A stretch of DNA of 6,932 nt. Source: an uncultured Collinsella sp. (GTDB lineage Bacteria > Actinomycetota > Coriobacteriia > Coriobacteriales > Coriobacteriaceae). The stretch is from NCBI GenBank assembly GCA_902496775.1, contig CABVCF010000091.1, positions 1-6,932 on the forward strand. The letters are read 5' to 3'. Positions 1 to 4,691 of the stretch are shown here, piece by piece; position 1 is the first letter of the stretch, and each line of letters begins with the position of its first letter. Under the pieces are notes generated by a model. The model ran no database searches, was not told the DNA's origin, and saw only the letters and a program-made list of their open reading frames with translations. The translations under genes were made by a program, and so were the position numbers.

Positions 1-19
1 GCGGACCGGTCGACGCTGC

Positions 20-119
20 GCGCCGCCCAGAGCGACAATTTGTCATTCAAAAGGCGAGGCATGACCATCAGGTCTATGCCTCACCTTTTTCATGCCAACT
101 TGTTCGCTCTGGGCGGCGC
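20..119. repeat. Nested inverted repeat (outer 16-bp arms around an inner hairpin)
   Basis: The outer arms are perfect 16-bp inverted repeats: GCGCCGCCCAGAGCGA at 20-35 and its exact reverse complement at 104-119. Pairing continues for three more base pairs past one bulged T at 103. Inside lies a second hairpin at 49-89. A small palindrome, GACAA-T-TTGTC, sits at 34-44 on the inner edge of the left arm. The whole 100 nt could fold as one two-tier stem-loop on either strand. It may be a REP-like or other palindromic intergenic repeat, a structured RNA, or an elaborate bidirectional terminator. The sequence alone does not decide between these. Confidence 0.7.
49..90. terminator. Candidate bidirectional terminator hairpin
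   Basis: AAAAGG (49-54) pairs with CCTTTT (84-89). After one C/A mismatch, GAGGCAT (56-62) pairs with ATGCCTC (76-82), and GACC (63-66) pairs with GGTC (71-74) with one bulged T at 75. This leaves a four-base loop, ATCA. The plus strand ends in TTTTT (86-90), and the minus strand ends in TTTT before GAATG. On the minus strand it lies about 180 bases beyond the stop of the peptidase gene and could end that transcript. It could also serve a gene arriving from the left. It forms the core of the larger palindrome at 20-119. Confidence 0.5.
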
Positions 120-220
120 TCGCTTCTTTTGTTCGATCTACGATTTACAGCCACTCGCTTAGGGGCGTTTTCGCTTTCCGTCCTCTACCTGCGGCATTGT
201 CGTTGTCGGCACTTATCCGT

Positions 221-269
221 CACTTGGGGACGTTCCTTATGTGCCGGCACTTTGGGACACTCCTTTGTT
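221..269. repeat. Two degenerate direct repeats with a GGGAC-N2-TCCTT core
   Basis: CACTTGGGGACGTTCCTT at 221-238 and CACTTTGGGACACTCCTT at 248-265 share the pattern CACTT-N-GGGAC-N2-TCCTT at a 27-base period. Between them, GTGCCGGCAC (241-250) is a perfect 10-bp palindrome. The second copy runs up to the stop codon of the minus-strand peptidase gene at 268-270. The GGGAC core resembles the loop strand of the two hairpins at 3100-3140 and 3810-3850 (GGGACAGGCACC on the minus strand). All may be decayed members of one dispersed intergenic family, which is an inference. Confidence 0.45.
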
Positions 270-1686
270 AGAAGATTCGGCGCAGGTCTCCGCGGTTGAG
301 TGCTTCGTCGAAGAGGTGCTTGAACACCACGCCGCCGTGCAGGCCGTCGTGCTCGAACTCGTTGGTCACCCAGGCATGCGAGTTGCCCACGCGGCTGAGC
401 GTATCGAGCTGCAGGCCCGAATCCACGTACATGTCGTCGAAATACACCGCGGCCTGGAGCGGCACCTCGTTGCAGGCCAGGCGCTGCGGGTCGTAGATCT
501 TGTCCCAGCTGGTGTCTTCCATCAGCAGGTCCATGGCGGGCTTAAACGGCATAAGCTCGGGCATCTGCTCGAACATCCACGGGAACATGGCCTCGCCGGT
601 AAACATGAGCGGGCGCGCGAGGGTGTCGAACTCAGCGCGGTGTGCCTTCTCTTCAGCCGCGGCCCAACCAATGGGCATGGTGTCGCCGTCGGCATATATG
701 AACTCCTGCAGCGTCCAGTACAGCGGATTCGTGCGCGTGTTGGTGCGCTCGAAGGCGCGCATCAAAAAGCTGTCGGATACCGAGGAGCCGCAGGTCAGCG
801 TGCCGTCGCCGTCAACAAAAGCGTGATCGATAATCCAATGCATGCGCTCAAAGCTCGGCTTCATGCCAAAATCGCTGCCCATGAGCTGTAGGCGCTCGAC
901 CGTCATCGGCGAGCCGTCGGGCAGCACGGGCTTCTGAGCCTCGAGCGCATCGGCCAGGGCTGCCACGCGCTCGACGTCAGCGGGGTAGCGGTCATAATAC
1001 TGCTGCGTCTTGGCGGCCATGCGCGGGAAGGTGTGCGCGTAGACCTCGCTTGCGCTCGCCGGCACGTGGGGGATTCCGCCGCAGGTAAAGCTCGCCGCCA
1101 CGCCCTCGGGGAAGAGCGAGAGGTAGCTCAGCGTCAAAAAGCCGCCGTAGCTTTGGCCGAGCGTGACCCACGGCTTGCCGCCAAAGCCCACTAGGCGCAG
1201 GTACTCAAAATCGCGCACGATGGAGCTGGCGAGGTGGCGCTTGAGGAAGTCAGCCTGCGAGCGTGCGGCATCGGAGCCGGCCGCCGTCGCGCGCTCGCCC
1301 AGTGCGGCAATCGTGCGCCCGTCTACACAGCTGCTGCGCCCGGTGCCGCGCTGGTCGGGCAGGACGACGCGGAAGTGCTTGACGGCCTCCTCGATCCAGC
1401 CGTCGCTTGTGGGCGACAGCGGACGCGGGCTCTCGCCGCCGGGGCCGCCCTGCAAAAACAGGAGCAGCGGCAGATCGTCGTTGATGCGGTCGGGCGCGCA
1501 AACCACGCGGTAGAAGAGCTTGATGCTCTCGGGCGCGCCGGCTATTGGTGCCGGCATGGCGCCGCGGCGCATGGTGCTGCCGACGGCCAGGAGCATCGGC
1601 TCCAGGCCGCGCCAGTCAAGGGGGACGTCGATGCTGTGGTCCTCGACGTAAAGGCCGGGGACGTGGTATGAAGTGATGAGGGCCAT
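268..1686 (-). CDS. S33-family alpha/beta hydrolase, probable prolyl aminopeptidase (proline iminopeptidase)
   Basis: A 472-residue protein of the longer S33 prolyl aminopeptidase type. These enzymes remove N-terminal proline from peptides in the cytoplasm. Visible motifs are QGGPGGESPRP at about 79-89 (the GGPGG segment near the oxyanion hole), DQRGTGRSS at 111-119, and the nucleophile elbow GQSYGG at 177-182 with Ser179 as likely nucleophile. Near the C terminus are YFDDMYVD (about 415-422), a candidate acid region, and EFEHDGLHGG (443-452), with His446 or His450 as likely catalytic base. No signal peptide is evident. I chose the ATG at 1686 because a GGAAG ribosome binding site lies six bases upstream (complement of 1693-1697). 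The frame stays open to an ATG at 1767, but that start would place the likely promoter inside the gene. The gene is divergent from proA. The exact substrate is uncertain, since other S33 hydrolases share these motifs. Confidence 0.85.
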   Translation of the reverse strand: MALITSYHVPGLYVEDHSIDVPLDWRGLEPMLLAVGSTMRRGAMPAPIAGAPESIKLFYRVVCAPDRINDDLPLLLFLQGGPGGESPRPLSPTSDGWIEEAVKHFRVVLPDQRGTGRSSCVDGRTIAALGERATAAGSDAARSQADFLKRHLASSIVRDFEYLRLVGFGGKPWVTLGQSYGGFLTLSYLSLFPEGVAASFTCGGIPHVPASASEVYAHTFPRMAAKTQQYYDRYPADVERVAALADALEAQKPVLPDGSPMTVERLQLMGSDFGMKPSFERMHWIIDHAFVDGDGTLTCGSSVSDSFLMRAFERTNTRTNPLYWTLQEFIYADGDTMPIGWAAAEEKAHRAEFDTLARPLMFTGEAMFPWMFEQMPELMPFKPAMDLLMEDTSWDKIYDPQRLACNEVPLQAAVYFDDMYVDSGLQLDTLSRVGNSHAWVTNEFEHDGLHGGVVFKHLFDEALNRGDLRRIF

Positions 1687-1798
1687 GTGAGTCTTCCGTT
1701 CGTTGCGGTGTTTCGGGTTGACCAATTCTACCGCCGCGGGCGAGGCCATGCGCAAATCGGCTACCATGGTTGCAAACTTCTAGGAGAAAGGGCCGCCC
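1687..1798. promoter_or_regulatory. Divergent control region between the peptidase gene and proA
   Basis: These 112 bases must hold the 5' control signals of both divergent genes. For the minus-strand gene a reasonable -10/-35 pair is visible (1725-1755). For proA the signals are weaker: TACCAT at 1762-1767 could be a -10 about 25 bases before the ribosome binding site region ends, but I see no good -35 at the right distance. AGGAG at 1782-1786 lies 12 bases before the proA ATG, a longer than usual gap. The two promoters would overlap, so activity at one could affect the other. Confidence 0.4.
1725..1755 (-). promoter_or_regulatory. Candidate promoter of the peptidase gene
   Basis: Read on the minus strand, TAGAAT (complement of 1725-1730) matches the -10 consensus at five of six positions. 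TTGCGC (complement of 1750-1755) lies 19 bases upstream, or TGCGCA at an 18-base spacing. The -35 is weak and its spacing long. Transcription would start near 1718 and give a leader of about 30 bases before the ATG at 1686. Confidence 0.35.
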
Positions 1799-3085
1799 AT
1801 GTCGGTCGATATAGCCACGTATGTCCACGATCTTGCCGTTGCCGCCAAGGCAGCGTCGGCCTCGCTTGCCACGGCGAGCGATGAGCAGCGTCAGGAGGCC
1901 GTGCGCGCCATGGCCGCAGCACTGCGCAACGGTGTCGACTCCATCGTCGCCGCTAACGAGCTCGATTTGTCCGCCGCGCGCGATGCGGGTACCTCGGCCG
2001 GACTGCTCGATCGCCTGCTGCTGACGCCCGAGCGCGTCGAGGGCATGGCCGCCGGCCTGGAAAAGCTCGCCGAGCTGCCCGATCCCGTGGGCCGCGTGCT
2101 CGACCACCGCGTGCTTGCAAGCGGCGTGGACCTGACCCGTGTGAGTGTGCCGCTGGGCCTGGTCGCTATGGTCTACGAGGCGCGCCCCAACGTGACGGCC
2201 GACGCCGCAGGTATCTGCATCCGTACCGGCAACGCCTGCATTCTGCGCGGCGGCTCGCTGGCCTATCACTCGTGTGCCATGATCGCCGAGCTGCTGGCCG
2301 ATGCGCTCGAGGCCAAGGGCTTCCCGCGCGAGGCCGTGTCGATGATCGAGTCCACCGACCGCGAGGCCACTGGCGAGCTCATGAAGCTCCGCGGTATCGT
2401 CGACGTACTCATTCCGCGCGGCGGTGCAGGCCTGATCCAGCGCTGCGTGCGCGAGTCGCTTGTGCCGGTGATCGAGACGGGCACTGGCAACTGCCACATC
2501 TACGTGCATGAATCCGCCGACTTTGATAAGGCGCTCAACATTATCGTCAATGCCAAGACCCAGCGCGTGGGCGTGTGCAATGCCGCCGAGTCGCTGCTGG
2601 TCGACCGTGCCGTTGCTGATCGCTTCCTGCCCGCGGTCGTTGCCGTGCTGCACGAACACGGCGTGCTCATTCACGGCGACGAGGCCACGTGCGCCGCGTG
2701 CGCCGACGCCGGTCTTGCCGAGGGTGATGACTACGTCGCCGCGACTGAGGAGGACTGGGGTCGCGAGTACCTGGCGCTCGAGATGAGCGTGAAGGTCGTG
2801 GCAAACGAGGACGAGGCCGTCGCACACATCAACCGCTACGGCACGATGCACTCCGAGGCCATCGTTGCCGAGGACACGGATGCTTGCGAGCGCTTCCTCG
2901 ATGCGGTCGATGCCTCGGCCGTGTACGCCAACGCCAGCACGCGCTTCACCGACGGCGGCGAGTTTGGCCTGGGCGCCGAGATCGGCATCTCGACCCAAAA
3001 GCTCCACGCTCGCGGCCCCTTTGCCGCCGAGGCCCTCACCACCTACAAATACAAGCTCCGCGGCACCGGCCAGGTCCGCCCCTAA
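1799..3085 (+). CDS. proA: Glutamate-5-semialdehyde dehydrogenase (gamma-glutamyl phosphate reductase)
   Basis: This 428-residue cytoplasmic enzyme carries out the second step of proline synthesis from glutamate, the NADPH-dependent reduction of gamma-glutamyl phosphate to glutamate-5-semialdehyde. The length is close to the family's usual 415-420. Diagnostic segments are VPLGLVAMVYEARPNVT (117-133), ILRGGSLA (148-155), the IPRGGAGLI loop (205-213), the catalytic cysteine Cys260 in RVGVCNAAESLLV, and the C-terminal signature YANASTRFTDGGEFGLGAEI (376-395) followed by STQKLHARGP. AGGAG at 1782-1786 supports the ATG at 1799, although the gap of 12 bases is long. No proB (glutamate 5-kinase) is in the window, so proA stands as a single gene here. 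It is divergent from a likely proline peptidase gene and converges on an HD-domain gene across a shared hairpin. Confidence 0.97.
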   Translation: MSVDIATYVHDLAVAAKAASASLATASDEQRQEAVRAMAAALRNGVDSIVAANELDLSAARDAGTSAGLLDRLLLTPERVEGMAAGLEKLAELPDPVGRVLDHRVLASGVDLTRVSVPLGLVAMVYEARPNVTADAAGICIRTGNACILRGGSLAYHSCAMIAELLADALEAKGFPREAVSMIESTDREATGELMKLRGIVDVLIPRGGAGLIQRCVRESLVPVIETGTGNCHIYVHESADFDKALNIIVNAKTQRVGVCNAAESLLVDRAVADRFLPAVVAVLHEHGVLIHGDEATCAACADAGLAEGDDYVAATEEDWGREYLALEMSVKVVANEDEAVAHINRYGTMHSEAIVAEDTDACERFLDAVDASAVYANASTRFTDGGEFGLGAEIGISTQKLHARGPFAAEALTTYKYKLRGTGQVRP

Positions 3086-3099
3086 ACCCCTCGTAAACG

Positions 3100-3140
3100 A
3101 AAACCGCCACAAAGGTGCCTGTCCCCTTTGTGGCGGTTTT
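3100..3140. terminator. Bidirectional terminator hairpin, copy 1
   Basis: AAAACCGCCACAAAGG (3100-3115) pairs perfectly over 16 bp with CCTTTGTGGCGGTTTT (3125-3140) around the nine-base loop TGCCTGTCC. It starts 14 bases after the proA stop and lies 15 bases beyond the stop of the convergent HD gene. The A-run and T-run at the two ends supply a U-tract in either direction (TTTTA on plus, TTTTCGTTT on minus). It is nearly identical to the hairpin at 3810-3850. Confidence 0.85.
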
Positions 3141-3155
3141 AGGTGGCGTGGGCGG

Positions 3156-3755
3156 TTAGGCCTGGAAGGTATCGCGGTCGGGGGCGAAGGACTGCATGGC
3201 CGCGATGGTGCGGTCAAAGAGCTCGGGGAGCTCCCAGCCCAACATCTCGGCGCCCTGCGAAATCACGTCGCGCGAGCAGCCGGCGGCAAAGCGCTTGTCC
3301 TTGAACTTCTTCTTGAGCGACTTGGTCGTAAAGTCCATAACGCTCTTGCTCGGGCGCATGATGACTGCAGCGCCGATCAGGCCGGTGAGCTCATCGCAGG
3401 CAAACAGGATCTTTTCCATCTGCAGCTCGGGTTTGGGCAGCGAGGTGTTGAAGTCCGACGTGTGCGTCTGGATGGCGTGAATGAGCTCGGGAGACGCACC
3501 TTCGCCCTCAAGAATCTCGGCAGCATAGATGGTGTGGTTCATGGGATCGTCCTCATGCTCCTCCCAATCCAGGTCGTGCAGCAGACCGACGATGCCCCAA
3601 AACTCCTCGTTCTCGGGGTCGAATTCGCGCGCAAAGTAGCGCATAGTGCCCTCGACCGTCTCGCCGTGGGTGATGTGGAACGGATCTTTGTTGTGCTCGT
3701 TGAGCAGTTCGAACGCACGGTCGCGGGTGATTCCAGCGGTAAGCGGCTCTGCCAT
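3156..3755 (-). CDS. HD-domain metal-dependent phosphohydrolase of unknown substrate
   Basis: A 199-residue soluble protein with an HD-superfamily fold. The expected metal ligands are in order: His30 (in ITHGE), the His60-Asp61 pair in LLHDLDWE, His74 or His93/His98 as further histidines, and Asp121 in ACDELTGLIGA. HD enzymes hydrolyse phosphoester bonds in nucleotides or other small molecules, and the sequence gives no clue to the substrate here. No membrane segment or partner domain is visible. Start choice is secure: AAGGAGT (complement of 3761-3767) lies five bases before the ATG. It is on the same strand as the CarD-family gene upstream, but a strong hairpin intervenes, so it probably has its own promoter. 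A weak candidate is TTGTGG (complement of 3817-3822), 17 bases from TAGTAT (complement of 3794-3799), which would put the -35 inside the hairpin arm. Confidence 0.9.
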   Translation of the reverse strand: MAEPLTAGITRDRAFELLNEHNKDPFHITHGETVEGTMRYFAREFDPENEEFWGIVGLLHDLDWEEHEDDPMNHTIYAAEILEGEGASPELIHAIQTHTSDFNTSLPKPELQMEKILFACDELTGLIGAAVIMRPSKSVMDFTTKSLKKKFKDKRFAAGCSRDVISQGAEMLGWELPELFDRTIAAMQSFAPDRDTFQA

Positions 3756-3809
3756 AAGAGACTCCTTGTGCTCGTGGGTATCGATAAGAATGAATACTAC
3801 TAGAACAAG

Positions 3810-3850
3810 AAAACCACCACAAAGGTGCCTGTTCCCTTTGTGGTGGTTTT
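3810..3850. terminator. Terminator hairpin, copy 2
   Basis: AAAACCACCACAAAGG (3810-3825) pairs perfectly over 16 bp with CCTTTGTGGTGGTTTT (3835-3850) around the loop TGCCTGTTC. On the minus strand it follows the CarD-family stop by 13 bases and ends in TTTTCTTGTT, so it fits as that gene's terminator. Compared with copy 1 it differs at three bases. Two of these are a paired change that keeps the stem intact (G-C at 3106/3134 becomes A-T at 3816/3844), and the third is in the loop. Confidence 0.8.
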
Positions 3851-3863
3851 TGGCGCGGATGGG

Positions 3864-4349
3864 TTAGTTGAGGGCGGCTTGGGCTAGGCGGGCTTCGGCG
3901 GCCTCCTCGGTGACGCCCAAGGCCACGGCGAACTCCTCGATGGAGCGGCGCTTGGCCTCCTTGAGTACGCGCATGTAGTAGGAGCTGGGCTTTTTATCAG
4001 CTTCCTCGGCCTGGCGAATGCGGTGCATCATGGTCTTTGCCACGCGGACCGTCTCGGGCGCGCCCAGTTTGAGCTGCTGCTTAAAGTGTGTCTCCTCAAG
4101 CGAGCTGTTGCGCTCGGTAAAGGTGTCGCACTCCAGCTCATCGTAGTGGCTCAGCAGGTGCTCGGCATCTTGCTGCGAGATGGCGGCGTGCAAACGGTCG
4201 GCCTGCGCCACGGGGTACATGAGGATCGTCTGCGCATGTCCCTGCTTGGTCTCGAGCAGCAGCATGGGCTGCGGTGTGTCGTCCCTAAAACCGACGACGG
4301 TGCAGACTCCCTGGCCCGGATGAATGACGTGTTGACCGATTGAGAACAT
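3864..4349 (-). CDS. CarD/CdnL-family RNA polymerase-interacting protein (tryptophan-less variant)
   Basis: A 161-residue protein. The N terminus (about 1-60) matches the CarD_CdnL_TRCF RNA-polymerase-interacting domain: FSIGQHVIHPGQGVCTVVGF, a strand-rich stretch, then YPVAQADRLHAAIS. The C-terminal part (about 80-160) is helical, with THFKQQLKLGAPETVRVAKTMM where CarD proteins carry their DNA-contacting helices. Family members bind the RNA polymerase beta subunit and affect promoter opening, often at rRNA and housekeeping promoters. Oddly, the protein contains no tryptophan, although mycobacterial CarD uses a conserved one at the edge of the DNA bubble. It may be a divergent paralogue. GGAGGT (complement of 4353-4358) supports the start, with only three bases between it and the ATG. 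A hairpin follows the stop. Confidence 0.9.
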   Translation of the reverse strand: MFSIGQHVIHPGQGVCTVVGFRDDTPQPMLLLETKQGHAQTILMYPVAQADRLHAAISQQDAEHLLSHYDELECDTFTERNSSLEETHFKQQLKLGAPETVRVAKTMMHRIRQAEEADKKPSSYYMRVLKEAKRRSIEEFAVALGVTEEAAEARLAQAALN

Positions 4350-4363
4350 GCTACCTCCAACTT

Positions 4364-4379
4364 ATACGAATTTACGTAT
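4364..4379. promoter_or_regulatory. Candidate operator dyad upstream of the CarD-family gene
   Basis: ATACG (4364-4368) and CGTAT (4375-4379) form an inverted repeat around six A/T bases. It lies five bases beyond the GGAGGT ribosome binding site of the minus-strand gene, in its leader or promoter. A regulator, possibly autoregulation, could act there. The arms are short, so this may be chance. Confidence 0.25.
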
Positions 4380-4500
4380 GTCTAGAATAACACGCTGACG
4401 TGCGCAAACCCTTACTTTATGCAGGAAAAGCACACAACTCTGATAGGTAAGAGTATTCGATAACAGACGCAGCTCATTCACACCTTTATGCATTTTCAAC

Positions 4501-4519
4501 GCCTGCATAATCTGCAGGC
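4501..4519. repeat. Small perfect hairpin, 7-bp stem
   Basis: GCCTGCA (4501-4507) pairs with TGCAGGC (4513-4519) around the loop TAATC. No T-run follows on either strand, so it does not look like a terminator. It lies about 80 bases upstream of the argS promoter candidate and about 150 bases upstream of the CarD-family start. It could be a protein binding site or part of a decayed gene. Confidence 0.35.
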
Positions 4520-4595
4520 AGACCGGCATCTTTGAGTGACTCCATACAAGCTGTAGTCATTTTTGTGCATATGCAATATCTATTAGCTTTACCCT

Positions 4596-4624
4596 GCGAC
4601 AGTGCCCGTCGCTTGTGATAGAGT
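4596..4624 (+). promoter_or_regulatory. Candidate argS promoter with extended -10
   Basis: GCGACA (4596-4601) as -35 and TAGAGT (4619-4624) as -10 are separated by exactly 17 bases. TG-A just before the -10 (4616-4618) makes an extended -10 element. Each hexamer matches the consensus at four of six positions. Transcription would start near 4631 and leave a leader of about 60 bases before the argS ATG, too short for a T-box riboswitch. Confidence 0.5.
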
Positions 4625-4691
4625 GCTACAAACTCTGGCTTTTGCCCTACGAGTGACCAAGAGCTCGGGGGCTTTAACACAAGGAGGATCT

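Larger units (their letters stand above)
1..267. other. Left-edge intergenic region without a convincing gene
   Basis: No reading frame here looks like a real protein. Plus frame 1 is open from the edge to a TAG at 160-162, but it runs straight through both arms of a large palindrome and reads like non-coding sequence. On the minus strand an ATG near 54 opens leftwards to the edge, but it has no ribosome binding site. The region holds a nested inverted repeat (20-119), about 100 bases with no recognisable signal (120-220), and two degenerate repeat copies (221-269). It is probably the spacer between the 3' end of the minus-strand peptidase gene and whatever lies left of the window. Confidence 0.6.
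4350..4691. other. AT-richer divergent intergenic region between the CarD-family gene and argS
   Basis: This is the only long non-coding gap inside the window and is visibly richer in A and T than its neighbours. It must carry the promoters of both divergent genes. Visible elements are a dyad next to the CarD-family ribosome binding site (4364-4379), CACG-CTGA-CGTG (4391-4402), a perfect 7-bp hairpin (4501-4519), the 10-bp palindrome TGCATATGCA (4566-4575) and a plausible argS promoter (4596-4624). No T-box leader or tRNA gene is apparent. A 24-codon minus-strand frame (4486-4560) reads rather like protein but has no ribosome binding site. Confidence 0.6.

Noticed and set aside
1687..1767. 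N-terminal extension of the peptidase gene to an ATG at 1767
   Set aside because: The extra 27 residues do not resemble the family N terminus, no ribosome binding site precedes 1767, and the extension would contain the likely promoter. The ATG at 1686 has a GGAAG at the right distance.
1616..3217. A 533-codon open frame on the minus strand opposite proA
   Set aside because: ProA is unambiguous on the plus strand. The antisense frame would also cross the terminator hairpin and overlap the 3' end of the HD gene and the 5' part of the peptidase gene.
3156..4349. CarD-family and HD genes as a two-gene operon
   Set aside because: They share a strand, but a perfect 16-bp hairpin with a T-rich tail lies between them, so co-transcription is unlikely beyond read-through.
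4361..4366. TATAAG on the minus strand as the -10 of the CarD-family gene
   Set aside because: It is a good hexamer, but transcription would then begin within the ribosome binding site, and no -35 lies at the right distance.
4602..4691. N-terminal extension of argS to an ATG at 4602
   Set aside because: It lies inside the promoter candidate and lacks a ribosome binding site, while the ATG at 4692 follows AAGGAGG and gives the standard ArgRS N terminus.
4625..4691. T-box or other tRNA-sensing leader upstream of argS
   Set aside because: The leader predicted from the promoter candidate is only about 60 bases and shows no T-box sequence or terminator/antiterminator pair.
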